From a virus, in IMG/VR virus record IMGVR_UViG_3300035086_000100, positions 1 to 64,000 of that record: a stretch of DNA of 64,000 nucleotides; one strand, 5' to 3'. The position numbers were made by a program, and so were the translations under genes. This document shows positions 30,423 to 38,527 of the stretch, one piece after another. The notes below the pieces were generated by a model. That model searched no databases. It saw nothing but the letters and a program-made list of their open reading frames with translations, and was not told the origin of the DNA. Every line of letters begins with the position of its first letter. Positions within the stretch are counted from its first letter, which is position 1.

Positions 30423-33257
30423 CTAGCGCCACGAGTGCACGTTCGGCCTTGACGGCCTTCCGTCGTCATCCTGGGGAGCGAACGAGTCCACGCCCCACCC
30501 GTTGTCCCGCTGGCCGTAATCGGTTCCCTGCTGCTGCTGAGTTGCCCGCCTGTGACGCGGGTCGGAGGGGCGGGACAGTTCGTCCAGCTCGGCCTGCAGG
30601 GCGTAGCGGCGGGCACCGGCAGCACGGGGGGTGCCGGAGAGGTCGAAGTCGTGATCGAGGAACGGCGTTATCGCCCAGACCAGGCTATCGAGCCTGTCCG
30701 GCGATCTTTCGCCCGCAGCGCCAGTAAACGTGACGCATTGATCCTCTAGTTCCACGTGCGGGCCGTTGACGTGCCGCACGATGTCCCGCTCGTACAGTGC
30801 CGCTACCGGCTCGGCGCGGGTCCGCTTCGCCTGCGATGCGTGCACCACCTGATACGGAACCGACACGCCCAGGTCGCGCATGACCTGCCGCAACGTCGCT
30901 TCAAGGTAGGCGCCGCCGTGGTTCTTCTCCAGGATGACCCGGCCGTCCCAGCGTTCGGCCACCCGGACGACGCGCTTCAGGAACGGGACCGCGCCGATCC
31001 GGCCGCCCCACGACTCAGGGACGTACAGCCGCCGGTCCCCGCCGATCCCCGCGACGGTGTAGGCGCACTCGTCGGAATCCTCGGTGCCGTCAGAGGGGTC
31101 AGCGCCCACCGTGACCTGATGAAGCCGCCCGTCAGCGCCGCCGGGGACCTCCGGGACCTGGATCGACTCCAGCAGATCCCTTGACCAGAGAGCGTTCTCG
31201 ACGTCGTCGAGTAGTTCGCCCTCAAGCTCCTGGCGTTCCAGCCGCGTGCCCGTGGCTCTCGCCACGACTGATCGGTAGAACGTCTCCGACAGGTTCGCGA
31301 GGTTGTCGGCCGTCCTGAGCCTGCGGACCACCACGCCCGGTTCGTCGCGCAGCAAGCGCCGGATCAGCTTCGCCGCAGGCCGGGAGATCTTCGGGGTTCC
31401 GTCCGCGATGATCCGCGAGATTCCCTTGCGGACCGCGTAGGCGATCGACTCATCCCACGCCGTCGCCCACTTCAGCCACAGGCCGATCTCACTGCACCAG
31501 CACGCTGTCAGGTTCTTGCCCTGCACCCGCAGCGCGCCGTCGTTCGCCGAGTCGACGTAGATGACGTGACCAGACCGCAAGCCGATCTCGCCATAGGACC
31601 GGTGAGCGTAGGCCACGGTCCGGCTCGTGCCGTTCTTGACCTCGCCCGCACTGGTCCCCAGCGCTGCGAGAAACCCGCTCTCACCCTCGACGCAGACTGT
31701 CCATGCGTCCCGGTAGGTCGGGGCCACGATTGCCCAGTCGGCGGGTTCCGGCGTGTCCTGGATGAGCTGGGCGAGGCCCTGAGCGGAACTCCGGGTGTTG
31801 TGAGTCGGAACCATCGACTCGCCAGCGAGGTACATGTGATGCGGAGAGTCGACCGTCAGGCAGCGCATGGCCACGGGGTCGATCCGCTCAGCGCTAACGA
31901 TCATGCGGTGGTAGTGGCGGAACGCCTGCGCAGTGGGCATCTTGCAGCGGGCAAGTTTGCGGGACAGCCTGAATACGGGAATCGTCGGCCGCCAGGTGAC
32001 GCGCCACTTCGGCCCGCAGTCGCGCCCGTACAGCGTTGCCCGCCCCTCGGCGCAGACGGGCTTCTGGCCCAGCGACCGCGCCAGTTCGACCACGGCGTCA
32101 GCAAGGGGCTTGCAGGTGCTGGTGAACTCGACAGCGCAGCGTCGGGCGTCGGCACTGCCGTCTGTGTCCATCAGACCTTGCAGCAGCGCCAGCCGCTGAC
32201 TAGCGGACGCCCGGAGATACTCGGACGGAACGTGTTTGCTGCCGATCACGCCCAACTTGCGCAGCCGTCCGGTAAGGCCGGCGGGGTCGCGGGCATACGC
32301 CTGGCCGCCGATGAGGTAGCCCGGACACCGGTCGCCGTTCGGGCGCAACGGCTTGACGGTCTCGCCGCAAGCGCGGATGTGATCCAGGATCTCGGGGTCG
32401 GCCGAGGTGAGCGTGGCGTTGACCGATGATCCGTCGCCGAGCCAGCAGCCCAGGACGTAGGGATGCACGGGAAGGCCGGCTTCGGGCAGGTCAAGCGCAC
32501 CGCACACCGGAACCGAGTGGTTCGTGTCGCCTCGCGCGCCGAACGTGAGCGTGTCGGCAATCTGCTGCGTGGTGCGGATGCGCGGGCCGGGTGAGTCCGG
32601 GAACACTAGCGGCTCGGTCTTGCGCTCGACATAGGCGCCTGCGGTCAGGTGCCTGATCAGGCCGGTCCGGGATAGCCCGGTCTGCCGTATGACCTGATCG
32701 ACCGTTGCACCGCCTGCGCGGAGCGCCAGTGCGGGCTCTACCTGCTGGCGGGTCAGGTAGTTGTTGCCGCCGGGCAGTGGCCGCCGCCTTCGCCACGCCG
32801 GCCAGTCGTCGGGCAGGCGGGATGAGTCGTCATAGGGGGAGCGGAGAAACTCCTTGCGCTCGGCATGCGTCCACGTCACCCACTGGTGATCCGAGCACGC
32901 GTCAATGAACGTGCCGTCCGAGAACCGCAGCCGGTAGGCCACCTTCGGGATGTCATCGAACGTCGCCGTGACCCGGCAGATCCGCCCTGCTTCGTCGAAG
33001 ACTTCGTCGCCTGCGTTGATCTCGCCTAGTTTCGCCCAGCCGCGAGGCGTGGGAATGGGGGTAGCCACATCAAGTAGCTTACCGGCCCCTCTGCCGCCCT
33101 GATAATAAACGACGCGCCAGTCGCCCTCGGGCAGGAGCTGATCGGGCCGGGCGGTTCTCAGCCACTCCTTCTGAGGGTCCGCATGCACTCGCTTCCAGGC
33201 CCGCAGTTCAGCGAGTAGCCGCAGCTTCTCCGGAGGCGCCTGATGGATCACTGGCAC
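30423..33257 (-). CDS. terL: Terminase large subunit interrupted by an intein in Walker A
   Basis: The 944-residue precursor gives a ~517-residue terminase after removal of residues 61-487. The joined sequence GGRGAGK + TRSSAQG restores the P-loop. C-terminal to the intein come the ATPase segment (DWAIVAPTYRDAWTVCVEGE), the RNase H-like nuclease (VTVGADPSDGTEDSDECAYT) and the C-terminal ERSPDRLDSLVWAITPFLDH. It packages DNA into procapsids through the portal. The start overlaps the small-terminase-like gene by 50 bp. Packaging ATPase should be inactive before splicing. Confidence 0.93.
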   Translation of the reverse strand: MPVIHQAPPEKLRLLAELRAWKRVHADPQKEWLRTARPDQLLPEGDWRVVYYQGGRGAGKLLDVATPIPTPRGWAKLGEINAGDEVFDEAGRICRVTATFDDIPKVAYRLRFSDGTFIDACSDHQWVTWTHAERKEFLRSPYDDSSRLPDDWPAWRRRRPLPGGNNYLTRQQVEPALALRAGGATVDQVIRQTGLSRTGLIRHLTAGAYVERKTEPLVFPDSPGPRIRTTQQIADTLTFGARGDTNHSVPVCGALDLPEAGLPVHPYVLGCWLGDGSSVNATLTSADPEILDHIRACGETVKPLRPNGDRCPGYLIGGQAYARDPAGLTGRLRKLGVIGSKHVPSEYLRASASQRLALLQGLMDTDGSADARRCAVEFTSTCKPLADAVVELARSLGQKPVCAEGRATLYGRDCGPKWRVTWRPTIPVFRLSRKLARCKMPTAQAFRHYHRMIVSAERIDPVAMRCLTVDSPHHMYLAGESMVPTHNTRSSAQGLAQLIQDTPEPADWAIVAPTYRDAWTVCVEGESGFLAALGTSAGEVKNGTSRTVAYAHRSYGEIGLRSGHVIYVDSANDGALRVQGKNLTACWCSEIGLWLKWATAWDESIAYAVRKGISRIIADGTPKISRPAAKLIRRLLRDEPGVVVRRLRTADNLANLSETFYRSVVARATGTRLERQELEGELLDDVENALWSRDLLESIQVPEVPGGADGRLHQVTVGADPSDGTEDSDECAYTVAGIGGDRRLYVPESWGGRIGAVPFLKRVVRVAERWDGRVILEKNHGGAYLEATLRQVMRDLGVSVPYQVVHASQAKRTRAEPVAALYERDIVRHVNGPHVELEDQCVTFTGAAGERSPDRLDSLVWAITPFLDHDFDLSGTPRAAGARRYALQAELDELSRPSDPRHRRATQQQQGTDYGQRDNGWGVDSFAPQDDDGRPSRPNVHSWR
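31797..33077 (-). other. Class 3 intein with LAGLIDADG endonuclease (427 aa) in terL
   Basis: The intein begins with Leu (LLDVATPIPTPRGW), not Cys or Ser, and ends THN before Thr+1. It has the class 3 triplet: Trp126 in block B (SDHQW), Cys466 in block F (RCLTVDSPHHMYLAG) and Thr488 at +1. Two LAGLIDADG-like motifs are visible (YVLGCWLGDGSS; LLQGLMDTDGSAD), plus an HTH-like stretch (ATVDQVIRQTGLSRTGLIRH). Class 3 inteins are known from mycobacteriophage terminases such as Bethlehem gp51. Boundaries follow from exact repair of the Walker A motif. Confidence 0.92.
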
Positions 33258-33732
33258 GCTCGGCCATCTCCGCTGTCAGTTGCTCGATCTCGGCATCGAC
33301 CGCGCTCTCCGGAACGAATTCGACGCGGGTCTTCGCCGCCGGGTACAGGTCCCGCAGTTTCGCTTCCTCCTGGTCGAACCTCAGCAGCCGGTCCAGCGCC
33401 GACAGGACCGGGGCGTCGTCAAGAAGCGGCTCCCCGGTTTCGGGGTGCAGGACCAGCCGGCCGTCTGACACCTTGTAGTGCCGGGCGGCCAGGACCCGGT
33501 AGGCGGCCCGGCGGTAGTCCTGGAGGCGTTCCAGCAGCATCGCCATCGACTCGGGGCTCGCCAGCGAGCCGCGCATCGAGGCGGTGGCGTGGCGCTGGAT
33601 CGCGAGCCCGACCGTGACGTGGCTGCGGTAGCCGAGCTGGGCGGCGATCTGCCGGTAGGACAGCCCGCGCCGGTACAGGTCGGCGGCCTGGGCGTCGCGT
33701 TCCATCACGTCCTGGGAGGGGCGGCGGGACAT
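33208..33732 (-). CDS. Terminase small subunit-like HTH protein
   Basis: The protein (174 residues from the ATG at 33732; alternative at 33741) has a helix-turn-helix (DLYRRGLSYRQIAAQLGYRS) typical of small terminase subunits that bind the packaging site, then a helical oligomerisation region (ALDRLLRFDQEEAKLRDLYP). It overlaps the terL start by 50 bp, an unusually long overlap implying coupled translation. Confidence 0.78.
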   Translation of the reverse strand: MSRRPSQDVMERDAQAADLYRRGLSYRQIAAQLGYRSHVTVGLAIQRHATASMRGSLASPESMAMLLERLQDYRRAAYRVLAARHYKVSDGRLVLHPETGEPLLDDAPVLSALDRLLRFDQEEAKLRDLYPAAKTRVEFVPESAVDAEIEQLTAEMAERASDPSGASGEAAATR

Positions 33733-33768
33733 GGCGGCCACCTCCGGTGCGTTCAGTGACCCATGCGT

Positions 33769-34581
33769 TCAGTGAACAGGCATCGCGGACGACCGGATGC
33801 CGACCGTCCAGAGGAGATCGCCGGATTGGAGGTACGGCAGGCATTTCGCCTCGTAGAGCGGGTCCAGGGCAAGGCCGCCGAGGACGTTAGGTGCGCGGTC
33901 GGCGTAGGCGTACGGGCTCGCGGCGAGGCGCACCATGTCGCGCCAGCCGGGGGCGTGGCGGTCAAGGCACGGGGCCGGGTCTCCGCCGACGCGGACGCCG
34001 AGCACAGGAACGGCACGGGGCAGGCCGCCGAGAATCCCGGCGAGGGTCATGCCGCTGCCCACGGGCACCACGAGCCGTTCGCAGGCGGGGAGGCTCGCGG
34101 CCTGTTCCGCTACCTGGCGCAGGTAGGCGGGGTGGTCCATGCCGTAGCCAATCGACGCCCAGCCGGGCAGGGCTGCGGTGTCGGCGCGGAACCGGGCCTT
34201 GATGACGCTGAGCCGAGCCGGGTTGTGGCGCAGGACGATCGCGCCGGCCGCCGCCGCGCACGCGGTCTCGCAGGTTTCCCCGCCCGACCCGGTGTGCAGC
34301 CGCGCGGGGATGCCGAGGGCGCGTGCCGCCAGGGCCGCGCGCTCTAGCTGGGGGCTGATCCGCGACCCGGCGGTGATGATCCCGGCGCGGCCTGCGGCGG
34401 CCTCGATTACCGCGCGGGCCTTCGCGCCCGACGCGCCGCCTAGTGACCAGGCGTCCTCGCGCTTGACGAGGATGCCGTCGTGCTCCTCAACCGGCGTAAT
34501 CTCGGGCGTGAAGTCGGGGACGGCTATGGCGCGCACCAGGAGCAGCGCGCCGGTCACGCCGTCTGGCTGTCGTCGCCCCAT
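33769..34581 (-). CDS. PLP-dependent fold-type II enzyme (ACC deaminase/cysteine desulfhydrase-like)
   Basis: The 270-residue protein has LVKREDAWSLGGASGAKARA, where the Lys after SGA matches the PLP Schiff-base Lys of fold-type II enzymes, then AGIITAGSRISPQLERAALA and the phosphate-binding loop VVPVGSGMTLAGIL. Length is shorter than ACC deaminase (~340), lacking part of the C-terminus. The gene overlaps the ParB-methyltransferase gene upstream by 28 bp, so they are expressed together. A metabolic role or a part in DNA-base modification is possible; substrate unknown. Confidence 0.8.
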   Translation of the reverse strand: MGRRQPDGVTGALLLVRAIAVPDFTPEITPVEEHDGILVKREDAWSLGGASGAKARAVIEAAAGRAGIITAGSRISPQLERAALAARALGIPARLHTGSGGETCETACAAAAGAIVLRHNPARLSVIKARFRADTAALPGWASIGYGMDHPAYLRQVAEQAASLPACERLVVPVGSGMTLAGILGGLPRAVPVLGVRVGGDPAPCLDRHAPGWRDMVRLAASPYAYADRAPNVLGGLALDPLYEAKCLPYLQSGDLLWTVGIRSSAMPVH

Positions 34582-35966
34582 GCTTCCGTTACCTCATCCG
34601 GCAAGTACAGGTCCACCTTGCCGCATGCCTTGGCGGCGCGCTGACGGCTTCCCTTGCAGAAGACCGACACGTCCTGATGCGTCCGCCCGAGCGTTCGTGC
34701 GCCCTCGAACATACGGGGGGCGCGTATCGGGAGGCTGCCGACCGACGTCACGAGTACCGCGCCCGATGCGAACATGAGCCCGGCCGATGCTGCGGCGCGC
34801 ACCGTCATGGCCCGGAAGTCGACGAGGCGGCCGGTCTTATCGTCCCGCACGTCGCCAGTCACGATCACGGCGAAGCGGTCCGGGCGGAGGGCGGCAGCAA
34901 CGCCCTTCAGTATGTGCGTGTAGGTGTCCTCAAATGCAGCCTCGCCCATGCCCGACAGGTCGGCCGGATCGTCGCTGTACCGCTCCAGCCAGAGGTAGGG
35001 CGGGCAGGCGAGTATGAAGTCCGCACTATCCGGCATCAGATCGCTAACCCACTCGGCGGAATCGCCTATGGCCCACGTGACCGCCTCGCGGTTGATGAGC
35101 CTGCGGGCGGCGAAGTCGTCGGCCTGCTCCATGTTGGCCTTGACCTGATCGGCTGACAAGTCGTTGCCGATGTACCGACGCCCGGTCATTGCGGCCATGA
35201 GGCCACGCACGGAGCCGCCGGCGAACGGATCAATCACGGTACCCTCGCGCGGGCAGAACCAGCGGTAGGCGAGTTCGCATAGCACTGGATCGAAGATGCT
35301 TACCGTGCCGCCTTCGGTCGCATCTGTCTTCAGGCGGCTCGGCCCTCGATCGGCCGCCGCGCTGAAGTCAATCAGGCTCCCGTCGCGGCCGACCTCAGAC
35401 TTCAGCCCGAGATCAGCCCATGCCCTCTTGCGGTCTCGCCACCAGCCTTGCCGGGAGTCGAGTACGTCGAAGGGCGGGATCAGGAAACGGTCGGCCAGGG
35501 ACGGGCGATCCTCCGGGCCGTCACCATGACCCGAGCCCTCGCCGCCGCCGGATTCGTCCCGGCCCAGCAGATCGGCAATGTCATCCAGATCATGGACCGA
35601 GTAGCCGGTGCCGTCTAGATCGCCGTCTAGCGCGGCAAGCAGTTCCGCGAGGGCCTGGGTGTCATCCTCTGCCAAGTCCGCTAGGCGGTTGTCCGCTAGA
35701 TTCACTCTTCGCGCTTCGTCATCGGTGCAGGTGATGACCTCGCACCGCACCGTCTCGTGACCTTCGGCCTGAAGCGCGTCAGCGGTGTGATTCCCGGCCA
35801 GGATCACCAGGCCCGAGCCGGTGTCGCGGACGACGATGGCGCGGTACTGGCCGAGGCGGCGCACCGAGGAGCGGATCTCGCCGACGTTGCCGCGCCGGGC
35901 GTTGCCGGGGAACCGCGCCAGGTCCGCTACGGCTATGTCGCGTGTCCCCGCTGGAGTGACGGCCAC
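34554..35966 (-). CDS. ParB-like domain-DNA methyltransferase fusion
   Basis: The GTG at 35966 follows GGGGAGG at ideal spacing. Residues 1-120 form a ParB/Srx-like domain (AVADLARFPGNARRG; VILAGNHTADALQAEG; VNLADNRLADLA). The C-terminal part is a class I methyltransferase with motif I VIDPFAGGSVRGLMAAM and motif IV FILACPPYLWLERY. The order motif I before IV and the CPPY tetrad point to an amino-methyltransferase (N6A or N4C). It leads the late operon from the divergent promoter region at 36.0 kb and precedes the PLP enzyme and terminase. Confidence 0.88.
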   Translation of the reverse strand: MAVTPAGTRDIAVADLARFPGNARRGNVGEIRSSVRRLGQYRAIVVRDTGSGLVILAGNHTADALQAEGHETVRCEVITCTDDEARRVNLADNRLADLAEDDTQALAELLAALDGDLDGTGYSVHDLDDIADLLGRDESGGGEGSGHGDGPEDRPSLADRFLIPPFDVLDSRQGWWRDRKRAWADLGLKSEVGRDGSLIDFSAAADRGPSRLKTDATEGGTVSIFDPVLCELAYRWFCPREGTVIDPFAGGSVRGLMAAMTGRRYIGNDLSADQVKANMEQADDFAARRLINREAVTWAIGDSAEWVSDLMPDSADFILACPPYLWLERYSDDPADLSGMGEAAFEDTYTHILKGVAAALRPDRFAVIVTGDVRDDKTGRLVDFRAMTVRAAASAGLMFASGAVLVTSVGSLPIRAPRMFEGARTLGRTHQDVSVFCKGSRQRAAKACGKVDLYLPDEVTEAWGDDSQTA

Positions 35967-36018
35967 GCAGCCTCCCCGCTTGCCGGCCGGTGGGCGATGC
36001 TGACTTGCCGCAGGTCAA

Positions 36019-36064
36019 AACGTTGAATGGATGACTTGACAACGTTTAGCTAGAAGCGTAGATT
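36019..36064 (+). promoter_or_regulatory. Divergent control region: TTGACA-17-TAGATT promoter and AACGTTG dyad
   Basis: TTGACA (36036-36041) and TAGATT (36059-36064) are 17 bp apart and face the genes at 36105 onward. A perfect 7-bp inverted repeat AACGTTG (36019-36025) / CAACGTT (36040-36046) straddles the -35 box, so a bound repressor would block it. The same dyad lies upstream of the minus-strand late operon starting at 35966. Confidence 0.72.
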
Positions 36065-36104
36065 CAACCTTGCAGGAACATCCCGACAACGAAAGTGGTC
36101 CCCG

Positions 36105-36410
36105 GTGAACATCACCCGCGAGCAGCTAGACGACATCCTCGACGCGGCCGAACTATACGAGGCCGACGACGACAGCTACGACAGCGACGGCCACGTCACC
36201 GTCACCAGTGACTATTCCGGTCGCGGCATGTACGGCGCGGCCTGCCTCGGTTTCACGGTTTCGCACCTTGCCGACGCATTCAAGATCGCCGTCGCGATGG
36301 GCGGCGTCCTCGGAGCCGACGAGGCCCGCGAGATCGCCGGCAAGGCCCGCAGCGACAGCATGGGCCGCGACGTGATCGTCTACTTCCCCGGAGTCACCCT
36401 CGATGCCTGA
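36105..36410 (+). CDS. Hypothetical acidic protein
   Basis: The start GTG at 36105 is 41 bp from the -10 box of the promoter above. The 101-residue product (MNITREQLDDILDAAELYEA) is acidic, with a helical C-terminus (FKIAVAMGGVLGADEAREIA). No family recognised. It overlaps the following HTH gene by 8 bp. Confidence 0.65.
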   Translation: MNITREQLDDILDAAELYEADDDSYDSDGHVTVTSDYSGRGMYGAACLGFTVSHLADAFKIAVAMGGVLGADEAREIAGKARSDSMGRDVIVYFPGVTLDA

Positions 36411-36633
36411 GCCGGTCATCTACCACGGCGCCGCAGAACTTGCGGCGCTGTTCGGCGTGAAGCCCGGAACAATCGACACGTGGCGGAAACGCTACCCGGA
36501 CTTCCCCGAGCCGGACGCCTTCACCGGGCGCGTAGCCGGGTGGCTGCCGTCCCGTGAGGCCGAGATGCGGGCGTGGCGCGCATCCCGGCCGGGGCGGGGC
36601 GCGGGCGGGGGCAGACCGCGCAGGGTGAGCTAG
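36403..36633 (+). CDS. Small HTH protein (AlpA/excisionase-like)
   Basis: The 76-residue protein contains a winged-helix/MerR-like motif (GAAELAALFGVKPGTIDTWR) followed by the wing (RVAGWLPSREAEMRAW) and a Gly/Arg-rich basic tail. It could be the repressor acting on the AACGTT dyad or an excisionase-like DNA bender. It converges on the transfer operon end with a 4-bp overlap. Confidence 0.75.
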   Translation: MPEPVIYHGAAELAALFGVKPGTIDTWRKRYPDFPEPDAFTGRVAGWLPSREAEMRAWRASRPGRGAGGGRPRRVS

Positions 36634-37160
36634 TTCGAGACGCCCGCGTTGCCTACCTGGGCGGGCGGGGCCGGGGGCACGAGTCCCTGAACCGCAGCCA
36701 CGCCCGCAGTGACCGATGCGGCAGCGGCGACCAGGCCCGGCGTGGTCCCGTCCGGGGAGCCGTTCACCAGCGCGTCCAGGCCGGACAGGTCCAGGGTCGG
36801 GTTCTGCGCCTGAAGCGCCGCGATCTCCGCCGCTACCTGCTCCACCGCCGACGTGTTGGCTACCTCAGCGGCCTGGATGTCAGCGAGTGCCCCGCCGAGT
36901 GCCTGCACGTCAGCGTCAAGGTTTTCCTGCGTCATGATGATCTTCTCCAGTTTGGCGTCTATCGCTACGAGGGCGGCGAGGATTCCGGCCGCCGGGGACG
37001 GTACGGGCGGGGGGTCGGGGGCGCAGCGGGACAGGTGCTCGTCGAACGCCGACGCGGTGCGCAGCACGATCTCGGCGCCGTAGTCGCAGCCCGCGTACAG
37101 CTCGACGGCCAGCCGCAGCCCTTCCCGGGTCGGGGGGACGTGCCTGTCGGAATCGGTCAC
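36630..37160 (-). CDS. Hypothetical coiled-coil protein, last gene of the transfer operon
   Basis: The GTG at 37160 overlaps the previous stop (GTGA). The 176-residue product has a helical coiled-coil centre (AIDAKLEKIIMTQENLDADV; ALGGALADIQAAEVANTSAV) and an Ala/Pro-rich C-terminus. It resembles head-fibre or coil proteins of phages in layout but lies in the transfer operon; function unknown. Confidence 0.65.
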   Translation of the reverse strand: MTDSDRHVPPTREGLRLAVELYAGCDYGAEIVLRTASAFDEHLSRCAPDPPPVPSPAAGILAALVAIDAKLEKIIMTQENLDADVQALGGALADIQAAEVANTSAVEQVAAEIAALQAQNPTLDLSGLDALVNGSPDGTTPGLVAAAASVTAGVAAVQGLVPPAPPAQVGNAGVSN

Positions 37161-37333
37161 GGGCGGGGCCGGCGCCACGGGTACCAGCCGGCGGCCTGGG
37201 ACAAGGCCAGCAGGATCAGGCCCGCGAGCGTGAAGTCTGCGGTGAGGTCCGCGGTTCCGTGCCCGGCGACCTTGAGGATCAGGGCGATGGCGAAGGCCAG
37301 GGCTGCCGCTACGGCGACGGTGATGGCGAGCAC
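37157..37333 (-). CDS. Small membrane protein with two hydrophobic segments
   Basis: GGAGG stands five bases before the GTG at 37333. The 58-residue product starts LAITVAVAAALAFAIALILK, then GHGTADLTADF, then a second helix (LAGLILLALSQAAGWYPW) and a basic end. It is coupled by GTGA to the coiled-coil gene at 36630. Holins have a similar layout of two helices and a basic tail, so a holin function should be considered, but there is no lysin nearby. Confidence 0.65.
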   Translation of the reverse strand: MLAITVAVAAALAFAIALILKVAGHGTADLTADFTLAGLILLALSQAAGWYPWRRPRP

Positions 37334-37342
37334 GGGAGCCTC

Positions 37343-37549
37343 CTACGCGGCGCGGGTCCGGCGCATCCGGGCGGCGACCTTCGCTATCTCGTTGTAGTCA
37401 TAGGCCGGCCACCTGCCGAGCTGCCCGAGCGGCTCGATGCCGTTGCGGTCGATCCAGGTCCGCACCGTCGACGGGGGCACGCCCAGGATCCGGGCGGCGC
37501 GGGTGGGCGTGACCAGGTCATCGGGGTGCAGGGTGGCGCGGGGGGGCAT
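37343..37549 (-). CDS. HTH protein
   Basis: The ATG at 37549 follows GGGGGTGCCT and gives a 68-residue protein (MPPRATLHPDDLVTPTRAAR) with an HTH ILGVPPSTVRTWIDRNGIEP of the DUF/AlpA/excisionase kind. Longer starts give an unlikely Cys/Arg-rich leader. A possible weak promoter (TTGACT at 37650-37655 on the minus strand) lies upstream. Confidence 0.7.
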   Translation of the reverse strand: MPPRATLHPDDLVTPTRAARILGVPPSTVRTWIDRNGIEPLGQLGRWPAYDYNEIAKVAARMRRTRAA

Positions 37550-37669
37550 AGGCACCCCCAACGCCGCGAAGGCCCGCAGGCAAGCGCGGCGGCGGCATGC
37601 ATGCGGGCACAACTGTGTTACGGGCGCTAGCGTCTCACTCTCTGTAGCGCAAGTCAACACGGTCCGTGA

Positions 37670-38527
37670 TCAGGCGGCTTGGCGCTGCCTTCGGTGCTCG
37701 GCCTCCAGTGCCGCCATCTGAGCCTGGTACACACGCGCCATCAGGAGGGTGAACTGCTGGCCGGCGTAAGCCTGCGGGCACGCCGTGCACCTCACTATTT
37801 CCTCCCATCCGCCCTCCCGTGCCTCGTACTGCACCAGCGTCAGCGCATCGCAGCCGTACCCGTCGCACGCCACTTCGGTGATGCGGCGGCGCTGCCGGTT
37901 CAGGCCCAGCATGCCCCGTGCTCTCCCGGCGATGGCCAGGAACTCAAGCCCCGCGTCGGTGCCGCCCATCTCGCGGAACTCCCACGCGTCCCCCGCCGAG
38001 TCGAAGAACAGCACCAGGCCCGGGTTCGTCTCCGCCAGTTCGGCCAGCCGCGACGGGGAGGCGTAGCGGGATTTCGGTTCCGGTTCCAGGGACAGCAGCG
38101 TGTCCAGGTGCCCGTCCGGCCCCAGGGTCCGGCACGCGTCCGATAGCGCTTTCCCGTCCCGGCGCTGGCCGGCAGGGTAGTCCGACAGCCGGGCGACCGC
38201 CCTGCTTTGCTCTTCCCACCCGACCGCGACCAGCACCATCTCCCGCATGAACGCCTCCACGTCCGCCGCCACGGGGATGGGTGCCTCGCGTGACCCGGAT
38301 ACCCGTTCCCCTGCCTGGCCGGTCCTGGGCAGCATCAGGGCCAGGTTCGCGTACGCTTCGGGGAGCCAGCCGATCGTGCGGCCGATCCAGTCGCGGCAGG
38401 TCAGGCAGAACGCCCGGGGGCAGAGCGCGGCGTTGCCCTGGTAGTCGGCTTCCGCGCATCTCCGTCCGTTCGCGCAGGGGGTTCCGGAGTCGTTTTCCCC
38501 GTCGATGTCCGGGCCGTACCGTGCCAT
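37670..38527 (-). CDS. Zinc-binding hypothetical protein
   Basis: The 285-residue protein has a Cys-rich N-terminus (CANGRRCAEADYQG, then CPRAFCLTCRDW), a helical middle, and a C-terminal CDGYGCDALTLVQYE...CTACPQ pair, so two separate zinc sites. This architecture is common on actinomycete mobile elements, with unknown role. The C-terminus is a charged helix (LEAEHRRQRQAA). Confidence 0.7.
   Translation of the reverse strand: MARYGPDIDGENDSGTPCANGRRCAEADYQGNAALCPRAFCLTCRDWIGRTIGWLPEAYANLALMLPRTGQAGERVSGSREAPIPVAADVEAFMREMVLVAVGWEEQSRAVARLSDYPAGQRRDGKALSDACRTLGPDGHLDTLLSLEPEPKSRYASPSRLAELAETNPGLVLFFDSAGDAWEFREMGGTDAGLEFLAIAGRARGMLGLNRQRRRITEVACDGYGCDALTLVQYEAREGGWEEIVRCTACPQAYAGQQFTLLMARVYQAQMAALEAEHRRQRQAA

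Noticed and set aside
31566-32429. 287-codon plus-strand frame
   Set aside because: Antisense to the terL intein; no motifs.
37157-37333. Call as holin
   Set aside because: Two hydrophobic helices and a basic tail would fit, but there is no endolysin beside it and the context is the transfer operon, so only 'membrane protein' is stated.
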